Part shown: positions 1 through 9,188 of the stretch, one piece after another | Layout of the letters: each line of letters opens with the position of its first letter | Position numbering within the stretch: the first letter of the stretch is position 1 | NCBI GenBank assembly: GCA_022843325.1 | Contig: JALHNV010000020.1 | Location: 1-45,345, forward strand | DNA from: Pseudolabrys sp. | GTDB taxonomy: Bacteria; Pseudomonadota; Alphaproteobacteria; Rhizobiales; Xanthobacteraceae | DNA: 45,345 nt | Direction of reading: 5' to 3' | Notes under the pieces: model-generated | The model's database searches: none | The model's input: the letters and a program-made list of their open reading frames with translations, nothing else | What the model was told of the DNA's origin: nothing | Translations under genes and position numbers: made by a program

Positions 1-182
1 CCAAAGCCGTCGAAGGGCCGGGTAACGACCCGCGCGCCTTTTTCCGCCGCGATCGCCGCGGTGCCATCGTCGCTGCCGGCATCCACGACGATGCGTTCAT
101 CGGCAAAAGCCACGCTGTCCAGGCAGGCGCCGATATTGGCGGCCTCGTTGCGGGTGATGATGATGACCGTGAGGCGCGGCAT
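1..182 (-). CDS. Family 2 glycosyltransferase, N-terminal part only
   Basis: The reverse strand reads from an ATG at 182 through about 60 codons and leaves the window at position 1. The peptide begins MPRLTVIIITRNEAANIGAC and continues with DERIVVDAGSDDGT. This is the typical start of a GT-A fold family 2 glycosyltransferase: the VIIITRNE strand binds the nucleotide, and the V-D-x-G-S-x-D-G-T segment follows. It lies 18 bases downstream of hldE on the same strand, so it is probably cotranscribed with the heptose genes. It may be a lipopolysaccharide-core glycosyltransferase of the WaaE/KdtX type, but the sugar specificity cannot be judged from 60 residues. Confidence 0.8.
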   Translation of the reverse strand, partial: MPRLTVIIITRNEAANIGACLDSVAFADERIVVDAGSDDGTAAIAAEKGARVVTRPFDGF

Positions 183-200
183 AGCGGTTCCCGGCCGATC

Positions 201-1676
201 TCAGCGCGGCTTTGGCGTACGGCTGCGTTCGACCATGGCGGTGGTCGACTGCCCCGGCACCAGATCGATCAGCACCACCTCGCCGCCCAGCGCCTCGACA
301 ATGTCGTGTCCGACCACGTCCTCGCGTTTGTAGTCGCTGCCTTTGACCAGCACCGTCGGCTCGACGCGCCCGATCAGCTCTTTCGGCGTGTCCTCGTCGA
401 AAACGACGACCAGATCGACCGCTTCCAGCGCCGCCAGCAACTCCGCGCGCGCCGCCACCGTCTGCACCGGCCGCCCGGCGCCCTTGAGCCGCGTCACCGA
501 GGCGTCGCCGTTCAAGCCGACCACGAGGCGATCGCAGGCGGCCCGCGCGCCGGCCAGCAGCTTGACGTGGCCAGGATGCAGCAGATCGAAACAGCCGTTG
601 GTGAAGCCGATGCGGAGGCCCTGTTTGCGCCACTCGTCGAGATGCTCGTCGAGCAACGCCCAGTCGAACACGATCTTTTCCTCGCCGGCGCGCGACGCCG
701 CCGGCAGGATGCGGGCGCGCAATTCGGCGACCGACAGCGTCGCGGTGCCGCGCTTGCCCACCACCACGGCTGCGGCGGCGTTAGCGGCGCGCATGGCGGC
801 CTCAAAACCGGTCTGCATGGCCAGCATCCCGGCCAGCACCGCGACCACGGTGTCACCCGCCCCAGACACATCCCGCACCCGCACAGGATAGGCAGGGACG
901 TGGACCGGCGTGCCCTCGCCCACCAGCGTCATGCCGGCTTCGCTGCGCGTCACCAGCACCGCTTCGGCGCCGAGCGCGCGGCGAAGGCCGCGGGCGGCCT
1001 CAGCGACTTCGGTATCAGACTGCGCCGGGGAGGCCGTCGCCTCCGCCAGTTCCTGCCGGTTCGGCGTGATCAGCGTCGCGCCGCGATAGATGCCGTAGTC
1101 GCGGCCCTTGGGGTCGACCACCACCGGCTTGCCCAGCGCGGTCGCGGCCTCGATCACCGCGCGGATGACGCGCGGCGTCAGCGCGCCCTTGGCGTAATCG
1201 GACAGCACCACGGCGCCAGCGCGCGGCAGCGCCTTGATAACGTGATCGATCAAGGCGTCTTCGCTGGCCGGGTCGATCGGCTGCGCCATTTCCCAGTCGG
1301 CGCGCAGCATGTGGGTCGAGTGATGCTCGGAGACGAAGCGCACCTTGCGCGTTGTCATGCGCGACGGCTCGACCACCAGATGGAATTCGATCAGCGGATG
1401 GGCGCCCAGCGCGTCGGTCAGCGCGCGGCCGGCCTCGTCGCTGCCGACAACGCCGACGAAGATACAGCGCGCGCCGAGCGAGACCAGATTGCGCGCGACA
1501 TTCCCGGCGCCTCCGATCATCACTTCGCTGCGCTTGACCGCGATCACCGGCGTCGGCGCCTCGGGCGAAATGCGCGACACCTCGCCATAGATGAATTCGT
1601 CCAGCATCAGATCGCCGATGCAGAGCACGGTCTGCTCGGACAGCGAGGCGAGATGCTTGTCGAAATCGAACATCAC
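201..1676 (-). CDS. hldE: Bifunctional heptose-7-phosphate kinase / heptose-1-phosphate adenylyltransferase HldE
   Basis: This cytoplasmic enzyme of 491 residues catalyses two steps of ADP-heptose synthesis for the lipopolysaccharide inner core. It phosphorylates heptose-7-phosphate at C1 and later transfers AMP to heptose-1-phosphate. Residues 1 to about 330 form a PfkB/ribokinase-type kinase with the anion-hole motif DVSGAGDT at 269-276. Residues from about 335 form a nucleotidyltransferase domain with [14 protein letters not shown] at 357-370, which holds the HxGH-type signature. The length matches the two-domain family (E. coli about 477), so no fission is seen. A second ATG directly follows the first. 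The gene lies downstream of hldD on the same strand, with a palindromic repeat between them, and a glycosyltransferase follows. Confidence 0.97.
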   Translation of the reverse strand: MMFDFDKHLASLSEQTVLCIGDLMLDEFIYGEVSRISPEAPTPVIAVKRSEVMIGGAGNVARNLVSLGARCIFVGVVGSDEAGRALTDALGAHPLIEFHLVVEPSRMTTRKVRFVSEHHSTHMLRADWEMAQPIDPASEDALIDHVIKALPRAGAVVLSDYAKGALTPRVIRAVIEAATALGKPVVVDPKGRDYGIYRGATLITPNRQELAEATASPAQSDTEVAEAARGLRRALGAEAVLVTRSEAGMTLVGEGTPVHVPAYPVRVRDVSGAGDTVVAVLAGMLAMQTGFEAAMRAANAAAAVVVGKRGTATLSVAELRARILPAASRAGEEKIVFDWALLDEHLDEWRKQGLRIGFTNGCFDLLHPGHVKLLAGARAACDRLVVGLNGDASVTRLKGAGRPVQTVAARAELLAALEAVDLVVVFDEDTPKELIGRVEPTVLVKGSDYKREDVVGHDIVEALGGEVVLIDLVPGQSTTAMVERSRTPKPR

Positions 1677-1686
1677 AAACTCCGCT

Positions 1687-1769
1687 CATTCCCGCGCAAG
1701 CGGGAATCCAGAACCCGAATTGCAAGGACGGAGTTGACCGGCCCTGGGTCCCCGCTTTCGCGGGGACGA
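1687..1769. repeat. Two-hairpin palindromic repeat, family A, copy 1
   Basis: Two perfect short hairpins lie 30 bases apart. The first is ATTCCCGC-gcaa-GCGGGAAT at 1688-1707 and the second is GTCCCCGC-tttc-GCGGGGAC near the right end. The same outer modules recur at 18309-18378 with a different 17-base spacer. This copy fills most of the gap between hldD and hldE. It may act as an mRNA stability or attenuation element, but no function is shown. Confidence 0.85.
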
Positions 1770-1806
1770 ACGGGAGAGTGCGCTGATCGAAATGGAAAAC
1801 GCGTCA

Positions 1807-2787
1807 TCATCGGTACCGGTCGGTGCGATCGAGATAGCCGGTCACGTACTGGCTGACGGCGCTCTCGAGCGACGTGAAGCCGGCGTTGTAGCCGGCGCGG
1901 CGGAGATTCTCGACGCTGGCTTGGGTGAAGTACTGGTACTGGCCGCGGATAGACTCCGGCATGTCGACGTATTCGATGTTCGGCGTCCGGCCCAGCGCCT
2001 TGAACATGGCGCCGATCATGTCGCGGAAGCTTTCGGCCTGACCGGTGCCGACGTTGAAGATGCCGTTGACCGACGATGAATCGAGCAGCCAGCGCAGCAC
2101 GGCGACCGCGTCGTCGACATAGATGAAATCGCGGCGTTGTTCGCCGTCGGCGATGCCGTCGCGGTGCGACTTGAACAGCCGCACCGGCTGGCCCGCCTTG
2201 GCGCCGTCGAACACCTTGGCCAGCACGCTCATCATGTGGCCCTTGTGATATTCGTTTGGACCGTAGACGTTGAAGAACTTCAGTCCGATCCAGCGCGGCG
2301 GGAGCTTTTTCCTTTTTACGTAGCGGTCGACCAGCGCCAGATCGAACAACTGCTTGCTCCAGCCATAAAGGTTCATCGGCTTGAGCTTGCGCAGCGCCTC
2401 AAGCGACCCGTCGTCGACAAAGCCCTGCTCGCCCTCGCCATAGGTGGCGGCCGACGAGGCATAGAGGAACGGCGTGCCGGTCGCCGTGCACCAGTCCAGC
2501 AGGCGCAGCGACAGCCGGAAATTGTTTTCCATCACCAGGTCGCCGTCGGTGGCGGTGGTATCGGAAATCGCCCCCATGTGGATCACGGCGTCCAGCTTGC
2601 GGCCGGCGAGCCAGGCCGTCAGCTCCGCCGGCGGCACCAGGTCCGCCACCTGCCGCTTGGCCAGATTGCGCCATTTGTCGTCGGAACCCAGCCAATCGCT
2701 CACGGCGACGTCGGTCGAGCCCGCCTCATTGAGGCTGGCCACCACATTCGACCCGATAAAGCCGGCCCCGCCGGTCACCAAAAACAT
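1807..2787 (-). CDS. hldD: ADP-glyceromanno-heptose 6-epimerase HldD
   Basis: A 326-residue NAD(P)-dependent epimerase of the extended short-chain dehydrogenase family. It converts ADP-D,D-heptose to ADP-L,D-heptose, the donor used by WaaC and WaaF. The dinucleotide-binding loop is TGGAGFIG at residues 5-12. The catalytic serines are near 111-112 and the YxxxK pair is Y141/K145 (LYGWSKQ). The frame stays open upstream to 3084, but that part is low-complexity Arg-rich sequence overlapping waaF. The ATG at 2787 puts the Rossmann motif at residue 5, as in the family, and has a GAGGG-type ribosome site. It is transcribed away from waaF. Confidence 0.96.
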   Translation of the reverse strand: MFLVTGGAGFIGSNVVASLNEAGSTDVAVSDWLGSDDKWRNLAKRQVADLVPPAELTAWLAGRKLDAVIHMGAISDTTATDGDLVMENNFRLSLRLLDWCTATGTPFLYASSAATYGEGEQGFVDDGSLEALRKLKPMNLYGWSKQLFDLALVDRYVKRKKLPPRWIGLKFFNVYGPNEYHKGHMMSVLAKVFDGAKAGQPVRLFKSHRDGIADGEQRRDFIYVDDAVAVLRWLLDSSSVNGIFNVGTGQAESFRDMIGAMFKALGRTPNIEYVDMPESIRGQYQYFTQASVENLRRAGYNAGFTSLESAVSQYVTGYLDRTDRYR

Positions 2788-2933
2788 TCTGCCCTCACCC
2801 GGTTCGTCGCCACCTTTGCCCCAGACCGGACGACGGCGCAAATACCGGGGCCCATTCGCCCGCATTTCCCTCCTGATACGGTGAAAATGGCGGCTGGACA
2901 CTGACCGGCCCGGCGGGTAACGGCTGCCTACCC

Positions 2934-3974
2934 ATGGCCGCAGAACCAGCACCAAAGCCCGTCCTGATCGTCCCCTACGTCTGGATCGGCGACTTCGTGC
3001 GCTGCCATTCGGTAGTGCGGCTGCTGCGGACGCAAATGCCGGACCGGCCCGTCGATATCGTCTCCAGCAGCCTGTGTGGTCCACTGGCCGACTACATGCC
3101 GGGCGTCCGCCGCGCGATTATCGCCGATTTGCCCCGCCGCAGGCTCGGGCTCGCCCAGAATCGGGCATTGGCCGACCAGTTGCGGCCAGCGGGCTATGGC
3201 CAGGCCCTGGTGATGTCGCGCAAATGGAAAGCGGCGCTGGCGCCGATGCTGGCCGGCATCCCCGTCAGGACCGGCTTTGCCGGCGAGGCCCGTGTCGGCC
3301 TGATCAACGACATGCGCTGGGGCGAAAAAAAGCACCCGCGGATGATCGACCAGATGGGGGCGCTGGCGCTGCCGAAAGGCGCGCCGCTGCCGCCGGACTG
3401 GCCGCTGCCGGAACTCAAGGTTCCTCCGGCCGAACTGGCCGCCTGGCGCGCCCAGCACAGCCTGGAGGCCGACGGCCGACCGGTGGTGACCGTATCGCCG
3501 GGCGCCGTCGGCGCCGGCAAGGCATGGCCCGCCGCGCACTACGGTGCGCTGGCGCGGGCGCTGACGCAGGACGGCGCCACCGTCTGGGTGCTTGGCGGGC
3601 CCGGCGAAACCCCGCTGGCAGCCGAGATCGCCGCGGCCGGCGGTGACGGCGTCCGCGACCTCACCAGCAACGACCTGCGCAACGCCATTCTGGCGCTGGC
3701 CGCCGCCGACGTCTCGGTCACCAACGATTCCGGCCTGATGCACGTCTCGGCGGCCATCGGCACCCCGACGGTGGCGATCTTCGGCCCGACCAGCCCGTGG
3801 CATTGGAAGCCGCTCAACCCGGTCGCGGCGATCCTCGAGCCGCCCGGCGACGACTTGGCACGCCAGCGCGCCCGGCTGGAAGGCAATCCGGCCGTCAGCC
3901 ACCGCCGCACCGCCGACGTCGCGGTCGAGGCCGTGCTGGCGGCGGTCCGCGACGCCCTGCGCAAAGGGCGTTAA
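2934..3974 (+). CDS. waaF: ADP-heptose:LPS heptosyltransferase II (WaaF-like)
   Basis: A 346-residue family 9 glycosyltransferase. It is expected to add the second L,D-heptose to the Kdo-heptose core at the cytoplasmic face of the inner membrane. The N-terminal half begins VLIVPYVWIGD, with the Asp (residue 20) typical of GT9 enzymes. The C-terminal donor-binding half has VTVSPGAVGAGKAWP and the NDSGLMH motif at 264-270, followed by GTPTVAIFGPTSPWHW, a WaaF-like segment. It diverges from hldD with 146 bases between the starts, and kdsD follows after about 80 bases. The heptosyltransferase fold is clear. Assignment as II rather than another GT9 rests on the FGPTSPWHW segment and on having waaC nearby. 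Confidence 0.88.
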   Translation: MAAEPAPKPVLIVPYVWIGDFVRCHSVVRLLRTQMPDRPVDIVSSSLCGPLADYMPGVRRAIIADLPRRRLGLAQNRALADQLRPAGYGQALVMSRKWKAALAPMLAGIPVRTGFAGEARVGLINDMRWGEKKHPRMIDQMGALALPKGAPLPPDWPLPELKVPPAELAAWRAQHSLEADGRPVVTVSPGAVGAGKAWPAAHYGALARALTQDGATVWVLGGPGETPLAAEIAAAGGDGVRDLTSNDLRNAILALAAADVSVTNDSGLMHVSAAIGTPTVAIFGPTSPWHWKPLNPVAAILEPPGDDLARQRARLEGNPAVSHRRTADVAVEAVLAAVRDALRKGR

Positions 3975-4054
3975 CACTCGCCGCCGATGCAATCCTGACG
4001 CCTTACCCGGTCCGTGCTACAAAATCGGACGTCACCTCAACCCTATCGAGCGAC

Positions 4055-5059
4055 ATGGCCGAACCGAAAACTGCCGACTCCAGCCGCCAGCGCGCGCAAG
4101 CGGGCATCGACTGCGCCCTGCGCACGCTCGACGCCGAAGGCAGCGGCATCGAAGCGCTCAAGGAAGCGCTGCGCGACGGCCTGGGCGCGCCTTTTGCGGC
4201 AGCGATGGACATGATCCGCGCCTCGCCGGGCCGCGTGATTGTCACCGGCATGGGCAAGTCGGGTCACGTCGGCCACAAGATCGCCTCGACTTTCGCCTCG
4301 ACCGGCACGCCGGCGCTGTTCGTGCATCCGGCCGAGGCCAGCCACGGCGATCTCGGCATGATCACGCAAAGCGACGTGATCCTGGCGCTGTCGTGGTCGG
4401 GTGAAACGGCTGAGCTGAAAAGCGTCACCGACTACTCGCGCCGCCACAAGATCGGTCTGATCGCCATGACCGCCAACGCCGACTCGACTTTGGCGCGCAC
4501 CGCCGACGTCGTGCTGGCGCTGCCGCAGGCGCGCGAGGCCTGCCCGCACAATCTGGCGCCGACCACCTCGGCGCTGATGCAGCTCGCGCTCGGCGACGCG
4601 CTGGCGATCGCACTGCTGGAAAGCCACGGCTTCACCGCGATCGATTTCGGCATGCTGCATCCGGGCGGCAAGCTCGGCGCGTTGCTCAAGCAAGTGGCCG
4701 ACCTGATGCGCACCGGCGACGCCATGCCGCTGGCGGCGCTCGGCACGCGGATGTCGGAGGCGATTCTGGAAATCTCGGCCAAGGGCCTCGGCTGCGTCGG
4801 CATCGTCGATGCGCAAGGCGCGCTGGTCGGCATCATCACCGACGGCGACCTGCGCCGCCACATGCGCAACGACATGCTCAACGCCCTGGTCGATGACATC
4901 ATGACCCGGAAGCCGAAGACGGTGCGGCCAGATCATCTGATCAGCGAGACACTCGAGCTGCTGAATTCGACCAAGGTCACCGCTTTGTTTGCGGTCGAGG
5001 CCGGCAAGCCGGTCGGCGTGATCCACATCCACGACCTGCTGCGCGCCGGCGCGGCCTAG
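4055..5059 (+). CDS. kdsD: Arabinose-5-phosphate isomerase (KpsF/GutQ/KdsD family)
   Basis: A 334-residue enzyme interconverting ribulose-5-phosphate and arabinose-5-phosphate, the first step of Kdo synthesis. An N-terminal SIS domain has GMGKSGHVG at 65-73, HPAEASHGDLG at 91-101 and HPGGKLG at 202-208. Two CBS domains follow from about 216 to the end (GCVGIVDAQGALVGIITDGD and the C-terminal VGVIHIHDLL). This SIS plus two CBS order separates KdsD from the heptose isomerase GmhA, which lacks CBS domains. The frame runs upstream to 3797 inside waaF, but the ATG at 4055 starts the family-like region. The stop overlaps the stop of the convergent waaC in a CTAG palindrome. Confidence 0.93.
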   Translation: MAEPKTADSSRQRAQAGIDCALRTLDAEGSGIEALKEALRDGLGAPFAAAMDMIRASPGRVIVTGMGKSGHVGHKIASTFASTGTPALFVHPAEASHGDLGMITQSDVILALSWSGETAELKSVTDYSRRHKIGLIAMTANADSTLARTADVVLALPQAREACPHNLAPTTSALMQLALGDALAIALLESHGFTAIDFGMLHPGGKLGALLKQVADLMRTGDAMPLAALGTRMSEAILEISAKGLGCVGIVDAQGALVGIITDGDLRRHMRNDMLNALVDDIMTRKPKTVRPDHLISETLELLNSTKVTALFAVEAGKPVGVIHIHDLLRAGAA

Positions 5060-6003
5060 CGCAGCAGCCCTTCGGCCGCGGCTTGCACGGCCGCCACCGT
5101 CGGCGCTTCGCCCTTGGCCCCGAGCACCGAGAGCGGCCCGTTGCCGACCGGGCCGGTCAGGCTCGGCACGCTGGCGGCGAAGATCGCCACCAGCGGCACC
5201 GAGAGCGCCGCCGCGAGATGCAGCAAACCCGTATCGACGCCAACGACAAGGGCAGCGCCGCCGAGCAGCCGCGCCACCTGATCGAGCGGCGCCCGCGCCG
5301 GCACCCGCGCGCCGGGCAATGCTGCCGCCAGACGCTCGCTGCGCAGCCGCTCAGCGTCGGTGCCCCAGGGCAATACGAGTTCCAACCCGGCGGTGTGCAG
5401 CGACTTGCCGAGCGCGATCCAGTTTTCTTCCGGCCACTGTTTGTCCGCCCGCGCTGTGGCATGCAGTAGCACCGCGTAGCGCGGTCCATCCGGCCTGCGT
5501 CGCGCGCGGTCGAGCCCGAAATCCGGCGCGCCTTGCGGCGTGTAGCCCAGCGCCATTCCGGTCAGGATGCGGTTGCGCTCGACCGCATGCAGGTCGCGGC
5601 TGACAGTGTGTCGAACGTCGTAGAACCGGGCGCCCAGCGGCTCGCGGATACTCGCGGCGTCATAGCCGTGCCGCCGGCCGCGCGCGACGCGGGCGATCGC
5701 CGCCGAACGGAGCAGCCCCTGGCTGTCGATGATCTCGTCGTAAGCCGGCGCGCGAATGGCCTTCAGGCTTGCCGCGATCTCGCGCAAGGTCGCGGGCGCA
5801 TAAAGCGACTTGCGCCAGCGCCGCCAAGCGACCGGAACCACGTGATCGACCGCGGGGTGCAACGCCACCAGCGGCGCGAAGGCCTCTTCCACCAGCCATG
5901 AAAAACGCGCGCCGGGGCGCGCCTTGCGGGCCTCGGTCAAGGCGGGCATGTGGTGGACAACATCTCCGAGAGAAGACGTCTTGATGAACAGAATATCGGC
6001 CAT
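5056..6003 (-). CDS. waaC: ADP-heptose:LPS heptosyltransferase I (WaaC-like)
   Basis: A 315-residue family 9 glycosyltransferase predicted to add the first heptose to Kdo2-lipid A. It begins ADILFIKTSSLGDVVHHMP, the WaaC-type start with the essential Asp (residue 14). It also has DSQGLLRSAAIARVARG, HATARADKQWPEENW and VVGVDTGLLHLAAAL, the donor-site region. The reading frame is open to 7212 because the antisense of galE has no stop. The ATG at 6003 is chosen because the family N-terminus begins there. It converges on kdsD with a four-base stop overlap and diverges from galE. The pair waaC/waaF plus hldE/hldD gives a coherent heptose-core set. Confidence 0.92.
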   Translation of the reverse strand: MADILFIKTSSLGDVVHHMPALTEARKARPGARFSWLVEEAFAPLVALHPAVDHVVPVAWRRWRKSLYAPATLREIAASLKAIRAPAYDEIIDSQGLLRSAAIARVARGRRHGYDAASIREPLGARFYDVRHTVSRDLHAVERNRILTGMALGYTPQGAPDFGLDRARRRPDGPRYAVLLHATARADKQWPEENWIALGKSLHTAGLELVLPWGTDAERLRSERLAAALPGARVPARAPLDQVARLLGGAALVVGVDTGLLHLAAALSVPLVAIFAASVPSLTGPVGNGPLSVLGAKGEAPTVAAVQAAAEGLLR

Positions 6004-6129
6004 AGCGCTCCGGAGCATCCATATACCGGCCATTAAGCATGGCCGCCATAACTCTGACCACCAAACCCTTGATAAGCCGTCTTTCACGCCGATCGGATAG
6101 AACGGTTCGGGATTTGCAGGGACAGTTAC

Positions 6130-7128
6130 ATGACGATTCTGGTTACGGGCGGCGCCGGCTATATCGGCAGCCACATGGTGCACGAACTGGTCGAAGCCGG
6201 CGAAGCGGTGGTGGTGCTCGACAACCTGTCGACCGGCTTTCGTTTTCTGATCCCGGGCAAGGTTCCCTTCGTCGCCGGCAGCACCGGTGACCGCGCGCTG
6301 GTCGCCAAGACCCTGCGCGAGCACAACATCACCGCCATCATCCATTTTGCCGCGTCGATCGTGGTGCCGGAATCGGTTGCCGACCCGCTCGGCTACTATG
6401 GCAACAACACCATGAACACCTGCAGCCTGCTCGATGTCGCCATCGAGTCCGGTGTCAAGCAGTTCATCTTCTCGTCGACCGCTGCGGTCTATGGAAACCC
6501 CGAAGAGAGCCCGGTGCGAGAAGATGCGGCGACCCTGCCAATCTCGCCTTACGGCACCTCGAAGCTGATGTCGGAGATCATGTTGCATGATGCCGGCAAG
6601 GCCCACGGCCTGCGTTTCGTCATCCTGCGCTATTTCAACGTCGCCGGCGCCGATCCCAAGCTGCGCACCGGCCAGTCGACACCGGCCGCGACGCATCTGA
6701 TCAAGGTTGCCTGCGAGGCCGCGCTCGGCAAGCGGCCGAAGATCGACGTCTTCGGCACCGATTATCCGACGCCGGACGGCACCTGCATCCGCGATTACAT
6801 CCATGTCAGCGATCTGGCGCGCGCGCACTCGGCGGCACTCGGCCACCTGCGCCGCGGCGGCGCCAGCGCCACTTTCAATTGCGGCTACGGCCGCGGCGCG
6901 TCGGTGTTCGAAGTGATCGACGCGGTGCGTCGTGCCAGCGGCGTCGACTTCCCGGTGGAGATCGCCGGCCGGCGCGCCGGCGACCCGGCCTCCCTGGTAG
7001 CGAATGTCGATCGCATCCGCTCGGTTCTCGACTGGCGGCCGCTGTACCAGGATCTCGACAATATCGTCGGCCACGCTTTGGCGTGGGAACGCCGCCTGCC
7101 CGGCAAGCGCACGCCCGTCCCGGCCTGA
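6130..7128 (+). CDS. galE: UDP-glucose 4-epimerase GalE
   Basis: A 332-residue NAD-dependent epimerase interconverting UDP-glucose and UDP-galactose, which supplies galactose for surface polysaccharide. The NAD loop is TGGAGYIGSH at residues 6-15. DNLSTG at 31-36 is a GalE hallmark. SSTAAVYG at 115-122 carries the catalytic Ser/Thr, and the YxxxK pair is Y141/K145 in SPYGTSK. LRYFNVAGAD and the GTDYPTPDGTCIRDYIHV block are further GalE hallmarks. The length fits the family (about 330-340). It diverges from waaC and precedes an ABC exporter on the same strand by about 100 bases. Activity on N-acetylated sugars cannot be excluded. Confidence 0.95.
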   Translation: MTILVTGGAGYIGSHMVHELVEAGEAVVVLDNLSTGFRFLIPGKVPFVAGSTGDRALVAKTLREHNITAIIHFAASIVVPESVADPLGYYGNNTMNTCSLLDVAIESGVKQFIFSSTAAVYGNPEESPVREDAATLPISPYGTSKLMSEIMLHDAGKAHGLRFVILRYFNVAGADPKLRTGQSTPAATHLIKVACEAALGKRPKIDVFGTDYPTPDGTCIRDYIHVSDLARAHSAALGHLRRGGASATFNCGYGRGASVFEVIDAVRRASGVDFPVEIAGRRAGDPASLVANVDRIRSVLDWRPLYQDLDNIVGHALAWERRLPGKRTPVPA

Positions 7129-7230
7129 GGCGCCGTCCGGCGCCGTTGAACCGGGCTGTTTTCCTGATATATTCCAAAGCGGTGGGCAAAAAAGCGTCAG
7201 CCGCGCCCGCACCTTGACGGGCCCGGATCA

Positions 7231-9063
7231 ATGCCCGACACAGGGCCAATGAACGACCCCAACCGACCCCAGACGGACAACGAGCGCTACCGCGCCACGG
7301 TCCTGATCCCGCGATTGCTCACCGAGCAAGGCATGGCGCACTGGCGGCGCTACGCGGTTGCGTTCGTTCTAATGGCGATTTCGGCCGGTTGCACGGCCTT
7401 CAGCGCCTACCTGATCGGCGACGTCATCAACCAGGCCTACGTCCACCGCAACCTGCCCGGCATCATCCTGCTCGGCGGCATCACCGCGGCTCTCTTCTCG
7501 GTCAAGGGATTGGCCACCTACGGCCACAACGTCGTGCTGTCGCAGATCGGCAACCGCATCGTCGCCAACAACCAGCGCGCCGTGTTCGCGAAACTGCTCA
7601 ATGAGGGCATCGCCTTCTTCTCGAACCGCCATTCGACCGAGTTCATCGCCCGCCTCACGGCAGGCGCCGCCGCCGCCACCCAGGTGATCAATTTGCTGGT
7701 GGTGTCGGTCGGCCGGGATCTCCTGTCGCTGATCGGCCTGGTCATCGTGATGGTGGTGCAGGACCCGCTGATGTCGTTCTTCAGCTTCGTGGTGGCGCCG
7801 CCGGCCTTCTTCGTGCTGCGCAAGCTGGTCCGCCGCATCTATGCCATCGCGCGCAGCCAGTTCGACGGCAGCGCCCGCATCATCGAAACGCTGCAGGAAA
7901 CTTTGCAGGGCATCCGCATCGTCAAGGCCTTCACCCTTGAAGACAAGATGCGCGAACGCTTCGACGCCAACGTCGCTTCCGTCGAGCGCGATGCCAACAA
8001 GATGGCGCGCGTCTCGCATCGCGCCAGCCCGCTGATGGAATCGCTGGGCGGCTGCGCCATCGCCATCGCCATCACCTATGGCGGTTACCGCGTGATCGAA
8101 ACCGGCGCGACGCCTGGGCAGTTCTTCTCCTTCATCACCGCCTTCCTGCTGGCCTATGAACCGGCCAAGCGCCTCGCCCGCCTCAACATGGAGCTCAACA
8201 GCGCGCTGGTCGGCGTACGGGTTCTGTTCGAGGTGCTCGACAGCCCGCCCACCGAACGGCCCGATAGCGACCGCCCGGACCTCAAGGTCAAGTCGGCGCG
8301 GCTGACCTTCGACGACGTCCATTTCGGCTATCACGCCGAAGAGTCGGTGCTGCGCGGGATGTCGTTCACCGCCGAACCGGGCCTGCTGACGGCGCTGGTC
8401 GGCCCTTCCGGCGGCGGCAAATCGACGGTGTTCAACCTGATCCTGCACTTCTACGAAGCCCGCGGCGGCAGGATCGCCATCGACGGCCAGGACATCACCG
8501 CGGTGTCGCGCCGCTCGCTGCGCCAGCACATCGCCTATGTCGGGCAGGACGTATTCCTGTTCCGCGGCACCATCCGCGAGAACATCGCCTTCGGCAAACC
8601 CGGCGCCACCGAGGACGAAATCATCGCGGCGGCGAAGGGCGCTTACGCCCACGACTTCATCACCACCTTCCCGCGCGGCTACGACACGCCGGTCGGCGAA
8701 CACGGGCTGCAACTGTCCGGCGGCCAGCGCCAGCGCGTCGCCATCGCCCGCGCCTTGATCAAGAACGCGCCGATCATTCTGCTCGACGAGGCCACCGCGG
8801 CGCTCGATTCCGAATCCGAATTGCAGGTGCGCGAAGCGATGGAGCATCTGTGCCAGGGCCGCACCACGCTGGCCATCGCGCACCGGCTGCACACCGTCTC
8901 CCATGCCGACCGCATCTATGTGGTGGAGGACGGCAAGGCGCTGGAGTCCGGCCGTCACGACGAGCTGCTGCGCCAGGACGGACGCTATGCCGCGTTCTAC
9001 CGGCTGCAGCTCAAGGAACAGGAGCGGACGCAGCCGGCCGCCGCGATCGCCACCGGTAATTGA
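7231..9063 (+). CDS. MsbA-like ABC exporter, fused membrane and ATPase domains
   Basis: A 610-residue half-transporter in the order six-helix ABC_membrane domain (about 40-330) then ATPase (about 350-595). The ATPase has Walker A GPSGGGKST at 391-399, the signature LSGGQRQRVAIARAL from 495, Walker B IILLDEATAAL from 515 and the switch His at 551. Such proteins work as homodimers in the inner membrane, pumping lipids or other hydrophobic cargo outward. Next to lipopolysaccharide core genes, a role in lipid A-core flipping (MsbA type) is a fair inference, but drug or glycan export is possible. An in-frame ATG at 7249 has a closer AGGG and could be the true start. Confidence 0.9.
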   Translation: MPDTGPMNDPNRPQTDNERYRATVLIPRLLTEQGMAHWRRYAVAFVLMAISAGCTAFSAYLIGDVINQAYVHRNLPGIILLGGITAALFSVKGLATYGHNVVLSQIGNRIVANNQRAVFAKLLNEGIAFFSNRHSTEFIARLTAGAAAATQVINLLVVSVGRDLLSLIGLVIVMVVQDPLMSFFSFVVAPPAFFVLRKLVRRIYAIARSQFDGSARIIETLQETLQGIRIVKAFTLEDKMRERFDANVASVERDANKMARVSHRASPLMESLGGCAIAIAITYGGYRVIETGATPGQFFSFITAFLLAYEPAKRLARLNMELNSALVGVRVLFEVLDSPPTERPDSDRPDLKVKSARLTFDDVHFGYHAEESVLRGMSFTAEPGLLTALVGPSGGGKSTVFNLILHFYEARGGRIAIDGQDITAVSRRSLRQHIAYVGQDVFLFRGTIRENIAFGKPGATEDEIIAAAKGAYAHDFITTFPRGYDTPVGEHGLQLSGGQRQRVAIARALIKNAPIILLDEATAALDSESELQVREAMEHLCQGRTTLAIAHRLHTVSHADRIYVVEDGKALESGRHDELLRQDGRYAAFYRLQLKEQERTQPAAAIATGN

Positions 9064-9188
9064 TCCGTGGGGTCGCGGCGCGCTTTTCCGCCTTGTTCGG
9101 CCGCCGGGAATACGATACCCGGTTGACCGCCGGATCGAGCAAAACGCACCATTTCAACGATAATTTCCAACTGCAGAAGGCACATCCC

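Noticed and set aside
2788..3084. N-terminal extension of hldD up to 3084
   Set aside because: It is Arg-rich, overlaps waaF in antisense, and lies before the glycine-rich NAD motif that starts the family at 2787.
6004..7212. Open reading frame continuing from waaC to 7212 (718 codons in total)
   Set aside because: The extension is antisense to galE and low-complexity. The family N-terminus starts at 6003, so only 5056-6003 is the gene.
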